DNA from: Charina bottae
Lineage: Eukaryota; Chordata; Lepidosauria; Squamata; Charinaidae
Length of the DNA: 64,000 nt
Direction: 5' to 3'
Assembly (NCBI GenBank): GCA_023362775.1
Contig: JALMGJ010000005.1
Location: 69,174,963 to 69,238,962 of the forward strand
Position numbers and translations under genes: made by a program. Positions 45,981 to 56,310 of the stretch are shown one piece after another (within the stretch, counting starts at the first letter, position 1; the number at the start of each line of letters is the position of its first letter). Under the pieces are notes generated by a model, which was not told where the DNA came from, made no database searches, and saw only the letters and a program-made list of their open reading frames with translations.

Positions 45981-46329
45981 CCTGCCTCACTCCAGGGATT
46001 CACAGATTTTCTCCAGGCCATAAAACTACTACGTGTAATTTACACATAATTGAAATTAATTAAATACGCTTCAGGTATGACTATTTCCCATGCATTTTAA
46101 TACTTTGCAGGCCTTTTTGTCAAACTAACAAATATTATTTGGGGCTTGTGCATATCTGCTTTAGAACAATCCTATGGGCAAAGGATTGGTCACATTTTTT
46201 TAAAAAAAAGACCAGTTAACAATAAACAGGCAAGGTTCTGATTTCATCAAGACTTCTCATCTACTTGGAAGTTGGGTTTAGCCTGTAAGAGTCCAAGATG
46301 AGCCTGGCAAATTTAGGGCAGTTGTACCA
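45981..46329. other. Intergenic, no gene seen
   Basis: AT-rich transition away from the CpG block; nothing recognised. Confidence 0.6.
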
Positions 46330-46660
46330 GAGCCAGTGTGGTCTAGTGGTTACGGTGCTGGGCTAGAAACCAGGAGGCTGTGAGTTCTAGTCCCGCCTTA
46401 TGGATAAAAGCCAGCTGGGTGACCTTGGGCCAGTCGCTGTCTCTCAGCCCTAGGAAGGAGCCAATGGCAAACCAGGAGACTGAGAGTTCTAGTCCCGCCT
46501 TAGACATGAAAGCTGGCTGGGTGACCTTGGGCCAGTCGCTCTCTCTCAGCCCAACTCACCTCACAGGGTTGTTGTTGTGGGGAAAATAGAAGGAGGAAGG
46601 AGTATTAGGTATGTTTGCTGCCTTGAGTTATTTATAAAAATAATAAAGGAGGGATAAAAA

Positions 46661-46705
<45 letters not shown>
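46330..46705 (+). mobile_element. tRNA-derived SINE with duplicated head, GGGATAAAT tail
   Basis: The block GTTCTAGTCCCGCCTTA ... GTGACCTTGGGCCAGTCGCT occurs twice in tandem, joined by CCCTAGGAAGGAGCCAATGG. It then has the usual 3' part and a long (AAAT)n at 46663-46703. The 48010 copy has the same joint. Confidence 0.82.
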
Positions 46706-46706
<1 letters not shown>

Positions 46707-47160
46707 AATGCAAAACCGGTGGTAGGTGTTTGTTACCTTTATAATATGAAAGCCCAAAGAGGAAGTCTATCTGTTAATCACATTTTCCCTTATCTTCATC
46801 TTACATCAGAAAGGTCAGGGAGACTGATAGTATGCTTTGTCTTGCATTGCAGCCCTTTGTAGTCATCAATACATTGGTAATTGGTTAGTCTTGCAGGTTC
46901 TGATTACAGTCATTCTCTTTGATTGGTAGTCATTTAATTCCCGTGTTTGTAAGGAGGAACTTATATTAATTTTATCTGTTGGCCTGAGACATAAACCCTG
47001 GTAAAGGATATTCTCTATTCATCAAATACACCAGATACTGTAGTTTAGCTTAAAATAGGTGTAATGTAAATAAAGACAAAAAACCACCAATCTAGAAGTC
47101 AACTTTTAATGTTATTTTTGTTGTGTTAATTCTGGTTGTTTTTATTGTTTTTTGTTGTTT
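46706..47160. other. Intergenic, no gene seen
   Basis: AT-rich; nothing recognised. Confidence 0.6.
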
Positions 47161-47690
47161 TTTATTCGTTCAGTCGCTTCCGACTCTTCGTGACTTCATG
47201 GAGCAGCCCACGCCAGAGCTTCCTGTCGGCCATCACCATCCCCAGCTCCCCCACGGTCGAGTCCGTCACCTCCAGAATATAATCCATCCATCTTGCCCTT
47301 GGTCGGCCCCTCTTCCTTTTGCCTTCCACTTTCCCTAGCATCAGCTGCTTCTCCAGGGTATCCTGTCTTCTCATTATGTGGCCAAAGTACTTCAGTTTTG
47401 CCTTTAATATCATTCCCTCAAGTGAGCAGTCTGGCTTTATTTCCTGGAGTATGGACTGGTTTGATCTTCTTGCAGTCCAAGGCACTCTCAGAATTTTCCT
47501 CCAACACCACAGTTCAAAAGCATCTATCTTCCTGCGCTCAGCCTTCCTTATGGTCCAGCTCTCGCAGCCATAGGTTACTACAGGGAATACCATTGCTTTA
47601 ACTATGCGGACCTTTGTTGTCAGTGTGATGTCTCTGCTCTTACCTATTTTATCAAGATTTGCCATTGCTCTTCTCCCAAGAAGTAAGAAG
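47161..47690 (-). pseudogene. BovB (RTE) LINE 3' fragment, open frame intact
   Basis: Minus strand, 167 codons open: MANLDKIGKSRDITLTTKVR, VVTYGCESWTIRKAERRK, then FGHIMRRQDTLEKQLMLG and GRPRARWMDYILEVTDSTVG to the natural stop after KSRKRLNE. It is the C-terminal part of the RTE reverse transcriptase, without the catalytic and endonuclease domains. The lack of stops suggests a fairly young insertion. It shares most of its sequence with the 42342 copy. Confidence 0.88.
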
Positions 47691-47710
47691 TAAAAATTGT
47701 TTTTTACTCT

Positions 47711-47798
47711 GTTTTAATTGTTAGCCGCCCAGAGTCATGTATATGAGATGGGCGGCCTATACATTTATTAACTAACTAACTAAATAGATAAATACATA
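47711..47798 (+). repeat. LINE 3' tail (CR1/L2-like)
   Basis: TTAGCCGCCCAGAGTCATG, GAGATGGGCGGCCTATAC, then an AACT/AAAT-type tail. Confidence 0.6.
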
Positions 47799-48009
47799 AA
47801 TTCCAGAAAATATAGTGTATCCTGGCCCTGTCCATATGCATGACACATTCCCATTCCCTTTGCACCAGCTTTCCACATATTTATTTCACTTCTTACACTC
47901 CAAAAATCATTCAGCCTGGCCCCCAGTCATCTGTGGACTGCTGTTTATCATCTAAAAGGGTCAATGCATTGAAATGAACATCAAGAATTCATGGATCAGT
48001 CTTTAAGGA

Positions 48010-48390
48010 AGAAAGAAACTGGGTGACCTTGAGCCACTCCCTGTCTCTCAGCCCTAGGAAGGAGCCAATAACAAACCAGGAGAGTGAGAGTTCTATCTCG
48101 CCTTAGGCATGAAAGCCAGCTGGGTGACCTTGGGCCAGTCACTCTCTCTCAGCCCAACTCACCTCACAGGGTTGTTGTTGTGGGGAAAAGAGAAGGAGTA
48201 TTAGGTATGGCTGTTGTGGGTCTTCCGGGCTGTGTGGCTGTGTTCTGGAAGTTGTGGTTCCTAACGTTTCGCCAGCATCTGTGGCCAGCATCTTCAGAGG
48301 GCAGGAGCACAGATAGAAGTGAAATCTCTGTATTAGGTATGTTCGCCGCCTTGAGTTATTTATAAAAATAATAAAAGGCGGGATAGAAAA

Positions 48391-48429
<39 letters not shown>

Positions 48430-48430
48430 G
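48010..48430 (+). mobile_element. tRNA-derived SINE with duplicated head, split by an insertion
   Basis: The same duplicated-head subfamily as 46330 (joint CCCTAGGAAGGAGCCAATAA). It is interrupted at 48210-48330 and resumes TATTAGGTATGTTCGCCGCC to an (AAAT)n tail. Confidence 0.82.
48210..48330 (-). mobile_element. Short Penelope-like insertion with hammerhead-like core, second family
   Basis: A 121-bp insertion with a perfect 11-bp duplication TATTAGGTATG (48199-48209, 48331-48341). On the minus strand, 48300 to 48260 reads CCT, CTGAAGA, T, GCTGGC, loop CACAGAT, GCTGGC, GAAAC, GTT, AGG. The two GCTGGC strands pair with two G-U wobbles; CCT and AGG can form stem I directly at the core; GTT sits at the cleavage position. 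This is a type I hammerhead layout, with one extra base before stem II. Activity is not shown. Confidence 0.6.
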
Positions 48431-49187
48431 ATTAGATAACGTTTAATTCTGGAGCTTTTCAAAATAAAAAATTGTTCATTTGATTTAACAGAGTAAAAAA
48501 AAAATCTTTCTTAACTTTGCATGAAATGGTGAATCATGCTAGAGAAAGTTCCATTTTTAGCCTCTATTATATGCCAGAAAAAAATGAGAGTAATGAAATA
48601 CAGTCCAACCCATTCAGTCAAATGAATAGTGAAAAATTGGGACACAGAATGATGAATGTGGAAATTTTGTCTCTCATCAGGTTTTTAAATATAACTTGAG
48701 ATTTAGACAAAAAAGAGTATGTTTTAAGAACAACTTATATTAGATAGCTGAGGAGTCAATTCTTGCCAAAATTAATTTTAAATTTACAATTTGAAAGTCA
48801 CAAAAAGTAATTGCTACTGTGCTGTAATTGATAGTTCATAATGAGGTGAATTTAATAAACCAATAGGTGCCCCTAAACACTATTATCAAACTAGCACAGT
48901 AAAAGGGGCACTAAAAAACTCCCTGCCCAAATCTAAAAGTACTATTTTTATTCCAGTCTCTCTAACAACTTCTGGGAACATTCCTTTTCATTTGAAATTA
49001 AACATGCTGATCTGCCTTGTTTGTAATTTCTAGGATAATCAACTCTTGTACAACCCCAAACTCAGCTTGCTTTTCTGTCTTCAAAAATAGTTTTATAGGG
49101 AGAAATTAACAGATTAAGCTTCTTTTTCCTCAAGGGCATTTGATAAACAATCCCCTTCTGAACAGCTGTAAATCCATCCTGTTAGAG
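48431..49187. other. Intergenic, no gene seen
   Basis: AT-rich; no supported feature. Confidence 0.6.
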
Positions 49188-49549
49188 CAGAGCTTTCCAA
49201 ACTGTGTGTCGCCACACACAGCGTGGTGTGTCGCCACACCACCTGGAAGCGGCGGCGCGCGTGTGCACGGCGGCAGCAGCAGTGGCGCGGGATCAGTGCT
49301 TCCGCGTTTTAGCGGAGGCCACCGCCGCCGTGCACGTGCACGCCGCCGCCGTGCATGTGCCAGCCTCCGCACGCCCCCTGCGCCGCCGCACGCCCCCCGC
49401 ACCGCTGCCGTGCACGCGCGCGCCGCATGCCCCCATGCTGCTGCCGTGCGCCCGCCCGCCACCACACGCCCCCCCCCGCGCCACCGCCGTGCGCGCGCAC
49501 CGCCGGCACTGCTGGTGTGTCGCCAGCGGCGGCACTTTGGAAAGCCCTG
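49188..49549. mobile_element. hAT foldback MITE, TGTGTCGC family, copy 4 (CpG-rich interior)
   Basis: Ends CAGAGCTTTCCAAACTGTG and CACTTTGGAAAGCCCTG; perfect 8-bp duplication TGTTAGAG (49180-49187, 49550-49557). The interior is a diverged array of GCCGCCGTGCACGTGCACGC-like units, with very high GC and CpG. The 100-180 codon open frames here are Ala/Arg/His low-complexity artefacts. Confidence 0.9.
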
Positions 49550-49644
49550 TGTTAGAGATACATTGAGGCCTCTTGAAAAGTTCGCCATCAAGGAATACAA
49601 AGGCTGAACACCGGGAGGGTGGGGTTTCTGGGATTTCCATGGAC

Positions 49645-49795
49645 TGGGGGGGCGGGGTTTGCGGGTGGGAGCCAATCACGTGCACCGGAGGTGGGGTTTG
49701 CAGGCGGGAGCCAATCAAAAGCACCTGGGGGCGTGGTTTGTGGGCAGGAGCCCATTGCGCAGAAGGGGGCGGGGTTTGCGGGCAGGAGCCCCGTG
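49645..49795 (+). repeat. Minisatellite of about 4 units with GC-box and CCAAT motifs
   Basis: Units of about 37-43 bp: GGGCGGGGTTTGCGGGTGGG then AGCCAATC, repeated near 49691, 49730 and 49768 with changes. Downstream, CCTAACAGGCCGCAGCCCAC and GTTGGAGACCCCC look like the end of an old hAT element, so the array may be transposon-internal. Confidence 0.7.
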
Positions 49796-49849
49796 GCCCA
49801 GTTCCTAACAGGCCGCAGCCCACTAGTGGGCCTAGTTGGAGACCCCCGA

Positions 49850-50374
49850 GTTAGATGATATGCAGTAAGTCAGGTATGTGCATCCTGTGTCCTCCATATG
49901 CTGTTGAATGATGGGGCTTGAATTCACAACATCTGGAAGGGGGACATATTGCCTACCTCTGGGGTAGGAGAATATGAACCTTGCAGTTTTTCAGTCTGCT
50001 CCCAAATGATGGGAAACATCCATCTTTCTATAAGTAGAGGAAGAGATAAACACCTTCCTCAAGCTGGATCTTCTACTTCTTAGTACATTACATTACCAGG
50101 TAGCATGAATACATGGTTTGACATGGTATAAAGAAGGGCATTCTCTGTTCTCATGCCCCATTATTTCCTTTTGAAACAGGGAAAACAGGAAAAGAGACAG
50201 TTTCACACCAAGAGAATTCCAAACAAAATCAAGTCAATCTAAATAGACTATTTCCATATTCCTTGCTTGAACAAGATCTTAGATTTTAGAACATGTGCAA
50301 AAGCCATTGCAGAAAAGATGATACACATAGAGCTACCTCCTCCTGTTTTCCCTCACAGTAGCAATCCTATAAAT
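49850..50374. other. Intergenic, no gene seen
   Basis: No supported feature. Confidence 0.6.
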
Positions 50375-50560
50375 TGTTGTTGTGTTGTTCAGTCGTTTAG
50401 TCGTGTCTGACTCTTAGTGACCTCATGGACCATAGCACGCCAGGCCTTCCTGTCCTCCACTGTCTCCCGGAGTTTACTCAAATTCATGTTCGTTACATCA
50501 GTGATGCTATCTAACCATCTCATCCTCTGCCATCCCCTTCTCCTTTTGCCTTCAGTCCTA
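50375..50560 (-). repeat. RTE/BovB-type 3' end fragment
   Basis: GTTGTTCAGTCGTTTAGTCG, CATGGACCATAGCACGCCAG and CATCCCCTTCTCCTTTTGCC match the 3' end layout of the two BovB pieces, but from a different subfamily. Confidence 0.6.
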
Positions 50561-50569
50561 TAAATTAGG

Positions 50570-50698
50570 TTGGGCTAAAAGAGAGTGACCGACCCAAAGT
50601 CATTCAGTGAACTTCCACGGCTGAGGGTGGACTTGAACCAGGATCTCCCCTGTGTCAGTCCAATACCTTAACCACTATACCACACTGGCTCACACCTG
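50570..50698 (-). repeat. tRNA-derived SINE fragment
   Basis: On plus: AGAGTGACCGACCCAAAGTC, GACTTGAACCAGGATCTCCC and CCTTAACCACTATACCACAC, the inverse of a tRNA-like head. Confidence 0.65.
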
Positions 50699-50725
50699 GA
50701 AATGACCAAGATTGTCCTCCAGACC

Positions 50726-50830
50726 AGGGGTTTTCAAACTCTGTTCTGTGGAACCCTAGGGTTCCTCAAGAACTTGATGGGGTTCTGTGAGAGACTAAGG
50801 GCAAAAAAAGTTCACTTGAAAGAAGCCACT
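50726..50830. repeat. hAT-like end (CAGGGGTTTTCAAACTCTG)
   Basis: One terminus only, followed by GTGGAACCCTAGGGTTCC. It is related to the element at 52286. The other end was not found. Confidence 0.5.
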
Positions 50831-52285
50831 TTTCTCTCACTACAGGTTTGCTTCTTAATTGGCATTCTGAGATTTTTTTTTTCTGTATTGAAAAGTATTC
50901 CTTGGAGAGAAGTAACTACCATACTAACATAGTCACACACCCTGATGGGCTTATCTTTCTGATAGCCATTGGCGTCAGTGACAGTCAGTGACATTTTTAC
51001 ATTTGAAACACAGAATGAATTGCTTTGCATTTGTTTGGGTTATCCATCACCTACAAAAACAGAGATAATGGCAGAAGACAGTGGAAGTTAGTAAATCAAT
51101 TAAATGGCTCTGTGATCAGTTAAATCCTTTATCACATTAAAGCAAGGGGAATCTCCTTTCATTCAGTTGCAACTACTGTTTATCTCAGCCCAAATCACAT
51201 TGTGGTATCTGCAGTCAGACTTGTAAGAGTACTCCCTACAGTATTGAGGGCAAAGAGAAACTCAGTTGGCACTGGGAAGGAGTAGGAAAGGGAATTTTTT
51301 TGCTGATTTCCCCGCCCCTTCCTTGCACTCCGGAAAGATAGGAGCCAGGGGTTTCAGGAACCATCTAATAACACCAGTAGATGGCAGCAGATGGCCGGCG
51401 TTGGCTGGGCTGGGCAGCTAAGCAAGCTACAGCATGGGTAGGACTGGAATGGAAACTGTAGGGCAAACTAGGAAAACACCCACACCCCCAAACACAGAGT
51501 GGAAGAAGGCAGTGACAGCATGCTTCTATGCTGCTGCCAAGACAGTTACCTGGATGTGACCATGAAAAGTTCCTAGGGACTGAACTCAACCCAAAGGAGA
51601 CTTTATCTTTACAACTGTTGTGTGCAGGAAGTTGGTCTGGGGAGAGGAAGGGAGGATTAGCAAAATATATTCCCATCCTTTCCCTTTCTGCTGGAGGGAT
51701 ATTTCTACTGGATCAAAAGCTCTTCAGAGATGAAAGAAAACTTTCTATTCATGAGAGCTGCATTCTGGATGAATCCAGTCAGATGAATCTGAACGTATAT
51801 TCATGATTATTTAAATACTTGTGTCTGGCTTTTGGATTTCTAGTGGCTGCAATTTTTTTTTACTCCAGCACTGGTGATCAGTTCTTACAAAGGGAGTGGT
51901 ACGCGAAAAGGCTCCTGCATGTGAAAAACTGAGCTGCTTTCCCCATAAACACATTTCTGTTATGAGGTTGACCTCTGAATACACACAAATGTATTAGAAT
52001 GTGCTAACTAGGAATGTGCAAAATTTGGCAGTTCGGGATAACAGGGTGTCTGGAAAGAAATGCTAGGAGGAACAAGTTAAAGAAACTATATAGTTTGCAA
52101 AAGAGAAGAGTGAGAGGAAACATGATAGCAATCTACAGATATCTATAAGGCTGTCATGTGTGAGACAAGGCAACCTATTATCTGTTTGAAATCAAGGGCA
52201 GGACAGGAAGCAATGGGTTGAAATTAAAAGAAAAGAAATTAAGGCTGAACATCTGACTATAGGCAGTGAAACAGTCTGTCTAGAA
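50831..52285. other. Intergenic, no gene seen
   Basis: No supported ORF, RNA or mobile element. Confidence 0.6.
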
Positions 52286-52593
52286 CAGCCTTTCTCAATC
52301 CTTTGACCCTGGAGGAACCCTTGAAATATTTTTAGGCCTTGGGGAACCCCTGCACATTCAAGCTCAAATATAGGCCACAAGTTATAAAATTATTATATTC
52401 GTTTCATGGGTAGGCCTGTAAATATGCATTAACAGTGTTCTTAACCTGAAAATAAAGAATGAAACTTACCTCTTTAATGTGAAGTTGCCTGAATTTGAAA
52501 TATTTTTTTTAATAAATCGTGATCTCTCAGGGAACCCCTAGTGATCTCTCGCGGAACCCTAGGGTGCCACAGAACCCTGGTTGAGAAACCCTG
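52286..52593. mobile_element. hAT element (CAGCCTTTCTCAATC / GGTTGAGAAACCCTG)
   Basis: Inverted ends plus 8-bp flanks GTCTAGAA and GTTTAGAT (six of eight). It contains GGAACCCCTAGTGATCTCTC, as in many amniote hAT relics. Confidence 0.75.
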
Positions 52594-52686
52594 GTTTAGA
52601 TCATTGGTGGACTCCCTGTCCCTGGGGATTTTAATATGTGGGGAGGTGAAACGTATTCCTTCACCAAGCAGAGGGTTGGACTAGAT

Positions 52687-52783
52687 CCGTGTTTCTCAAC
52701 CTTGGCAACTTTAAGACGCTGGCTGGGGAATTCTGGGAGTTGAGGTCCACACGTCTTAAAGTTGCCAAGGTTGAGAAACACTG
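52687..52783. mobile_element. hAT MITE, TCAACCTTGGCAAC family, copy 3
   Basis: Foldback ends CCGTGTTTCTCAACCTTGG and GGTTGAGAAACACTG; perfect 8-bp duplication GACTAGAT (52679-52686, 52784-52791). Confidence 0.9.
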
Positions 52784-54626
52784 GACTAGATGACCTATTA
52801 GACCCTCCCAACTGATACATATTATGCCTCAATCAAATATTTGTAGCCATGTCTCACAGAGGATGAAGCAAATCTGTTTTCTCTGTCCAGAAGAAAGGAA
52901 TCAAACCAATGGTTCACATTTCAGGAGGAGATGGATTGTAGATTATTTGTTGGTCAAATAATTGGAAAGTGGACCAGCTGTCTTGAAAAGGAAGGGTTCT
53001 CCTTTGTTACAGAATTCATGCAGGGGCTGGATGGCTACCTTTGAGGAGTGCTGTAAATTATCAGTGGAAGCCCTTTGAGATACCTCCTAATTATATTAAT
53101 AGTATGAGAAGTTCTGCTTTTAAGTTGCCGTGTAACATATGGTGTTGTAATTTCTCCTGTTTTGTCTGTTTTTTTTTCCTGTAAAAGTACTTGGCTGTAT
53201 TTCTATGCCTGTCCCTTTAATGTCACAGCTCTAAGAAAAAAATATTTGATTTTTATGTACTGTTATTATGTAGGGTTCAAATGAAAAATGTAGTTTGCAA
53301 TACTTTCTGCAGGATCATCTGAAGTATTCAGATGATCCTGCATGTGTCAGCATGTGGGCTGACTTATTGACTTGCACATGGGCATTTTTATTTCATGAGT
53401 TGGAGTTTCTAAAATGTTTGTGATTCCATCCCTTACTCTCACTGTCTCCCGTCTCTTTCACCTTGGGACAGATCCCTAGTTTAGATATGGCAGAACAGTA
53501 ACTCTTTAAGTATCTGATAAATTGACCCTGTGATGAAAGGCCTCAATAGATGCAATTCAGCTTTTGTTCCAGTTCATATAATCCTATTCATACAAAGGAG
53601 AATTGGTAAAAACCACACTGGGCCCTTATAATTCTAGACCCAGCAAATGTGGTTGGATGGACACTGTTATTGATTATGCTTTGCCCAATCAGTCTCCTCA
53701 AAGGCTGCCTTTTACTTAACTCCCACTTTCTGTCAAAGTGAGAATAAATGTTCAGGTGAAAAAATAACAAGGGGAGGAAAAAACATTTGCCCTGCCTTTG
53801 AACATCCAAGCACAAAGTCCAAAAGATATCTCACTAACCATTATCTCCACAATGAATGTGTACTGGAATCCAAGACCTTATTCAAGGAGATAATATGTAA
53901 GTAGTTTAGCTAGGCTAAGTGCCTCACTTTTAATTGGAATTCTATATAGGAGTGATTTGTTGCCTTCCCTGGCTTTCCTTATATTTCTTTTCCCCCAGTG
54001 AACTCCTTTTTGTATCTAGAAATTTTGGCTTCATTGATTTTAGAAGCATGATTTTCCATTACCATCTTTGGCACCCGCAAGACCAAGATTGTAGAGTTCC
54101 ACAGGCAACCCTTGTGTTTCAGGATTGGCACAAGGTTCTATATTTCTGGACTTGGGGCAGGAAGAGTTAGAGTTAGTTTCTTGTATTGTGGAGTGGGCTG
54201 AAAGCAGAAATAAAGAAGGGCTAAGAACTCACTAGGTGGACAATTCAGCCTGGCTGGTGGTGGCCAGTCGTAATTACCTTTTACTAGGAAATCCTTCAAA
54301 GGGGGGTCTGCCTACTGAGAAAATTAGGAGCCTGCCTTATATTAAGTCAGACTCTTATTGGCTGTCTGTATTGACTAACAGCAGATATTCCAAGTTTCAG
54401 ACAAAGGTCTTTGCTGGTTCTTCCTGAAGATGTTGGCAATTGCATTCCAACATGGAACACTTATGTTCTGCCACTGAGCCACAAAACTATGCCACTCCCA
54501 GTAAGCCATTCAGAAAACCATAAATGTCTTCCAGCATGTGCATGTAGTGAAATATATACATAGGGCAAGAACAAGCCAAACATAAGCATTTCAAGTCCCA
54601 TTGATTTCAATGGAAAGAGAGGTTTT
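52784..54626. other. Intergenic, no gene seen
   Basis: Only the short perfect hairpin at 53308 stands out. No supported gene. Confidence 0.6.
53308..53342. repeat. Perfect 16-bp inverted repeat, 3-nt loop
   Basis: TGCAGGATCATCTGAA, loop GTA, then its exact inverse. Confidence 0.92.
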
Positions 54627-54855
54627 TTTATCCGATCAATTGTGTCTGATTCTCGGAGACTGCCTGGACAAGTCCCTGCAGTTCTCTTGGCATGGTTTTT
54701 CAGAAGTGGTTTGCCATTGCCTCCTTCCTAGGGCTCAGGGAGAGTGACCGGCCCAAGGTCACCCAGCTGGCTTCATGCCTAAGGCAGGACTAGAACTCAC
54801 GGTCTCCCGGTTTCTAGCTTGATGCCTTAATCACTACACCAAACTGGCTCTCTGG
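54627..54855 (-). repeat. tRNA-derived SINE (MIR-like), full layout
   Basis: On minus: GCCAGTTTGGTGTAGTGATT head, GTTCTAGTCCTGCCTTAGGC, GCTGGGTGACCTTGGGCC, CCTAGGAAGGAGGCAATGGC, then a tail with GAATCAGACACAATTGATCG. It shows the long form of the family at 31803. Confidence 0.8.
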
Positions 54856-55966
54856 AAAGAAAGTAGGTTTCTTTAAAATCACTTCAATTGTAAGCCTTCA
54901 GATATTGCCTTTTTTATATTTACTTACTACACATTAGCTAGCAATAAACTTAACCCCAGTGACATTGGTGAGTTGGATCCAGAATGTCATGCTAGAATCC
55001 AGTTGAATAAATAGAAATTATATTAAAATCATCACTACATTATTTCACTGATTTGGGTGAAAACATGATTAAGACCCCAGAGAAGTATTTATCTGGACAC
55101 AAGTAGGGCTAGTTTGGCTTGGAGATTTGGGTAAGCATGTACAACTTGGTGGAATTTTTTTTTGACACATGTGGATGAAGGTCTGAAAAGGGGCTGTGGA
55201 TATAATGTATATGACTGAATGTGTTTAAAGTCATACCTGGTTGGAAAATCCATGGGAGAAGCAGCAATGAAGACTCCATTTTATCTCAGTAACTGTACCT
55301 TCCTCCCTGATAGTCCACTCTATTTCTCCTTTGGCATGATTCCATTGTCCACATAGTAATCCTGTGGCACTGAGTGGGTTCAGCTTGCATTAGATGGTTC
55401 TGGTTCCTAAGCTCACCTCTTCCCCCAGCCCTCCTACTTCTAAAACCTTTTGGTACTTATGGAACTGTTGGGATTTCAATGATCCTGGGGATACTTTTAC
55501 AGGGATGGTATGATGGCTGTGTAAAGCAAGGATCACTCATCTTGGAGGATCACAATCGAGGGCAGTAAAATGTTGCAGTCTGGAGTCTCTTGTTCATGAC
55601 AGACAGAATGGAGCCCTAACTTTTCCAAGTTTAATCTGTTCTATCTTCTTCCTCTTTTGATGTTCCACTTCTCATCCCTTTCCAACACATTGAGTTTAAT
55701 CTGAGATCCCCAACATAGTATTCATGCCCTGTAGCATCTTCATTTATCTTTTAAGTTTATTTTCAATAAAAACAATACAAGCCCTAGCATTCAGAGTCAT
55801 TTCTATTTCCATGAAAGTCCAGGGACTACACATGGGCCCAGTGGACATTCTTAGAAAATTTAAAAAAGGCTTTGCTTGTAAATGTGCCCACCAGTCCAGG
55901 AAAAAGATCACAATAAATCAAGAACTGACAGAGCATGTGTGTGCAGAAAGAGTGAGAGTTTGGTAT
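54856..55966. other. Intergenic, no gene seen
   Basis: No supported feature. Confidence 0.6.
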
Positions 55967-56310
55967 GTCGATGAAGATTCTCAGTCATCCAGGTGGAATT
56001 GTCTATAGGTTGAGTCATGGCAACTGGATTTCTTTCTTTTGGTTGAAAGTTTCCCTGCTTGTCCAAGGAGCTTCTTCAATCTGGGCAAAAGTTGGTGAGG
56101 GGACCCCATATATATCTTCCAGGGTGGCTGTATTGACCTTGCACCTGATTGGCTTGTTAATTGGGCAATTGAGGTGTAGATGGTCTTTGAGAGTTTGGTA
56201 GTTTGTCTGTGCTGCATTGTCTTCTGAATTGACAACCTCCCATGGCAGCCATTTTCTCTGTATGCCTGCAACGCCTTCTGAAAATGTCCTAAAAATGTGC
56301 CCCTGGCCCA
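55967..56310 (-). mobile_element. Older, longer Penelope-like copy with decayed core
   Basis: At the left it carries the same end as the 14847 and 31245 insertions (GATGAAGATTCTCAGTCATC on plus). On minus the core reads TTGAAGA, A, GCTCCTTGGACAAGCAGG, GAAACTTTC: the first C is lost, stem II is damaged, and the cleavage triplet is changed. It continues further, giving a longer view of the element. No reverse-transcriptase domain is recognisable. Confidence 0.6.

Noticed and set aside
45799..46023. 74-codon plus-strand frame in the CpG-rich block
   Set aside because: No recognisable domain, no clear splice donor, and Ser-rich composition; insufficient to call a gene.
49130..49823. Several 66-181 codon frames on both strands, rich in Ala, Arg, His and Gly
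   Set aside because: They lie in the GC-rich interior of a hAT element with clear ends and target duplication; open frames follow from GC content.
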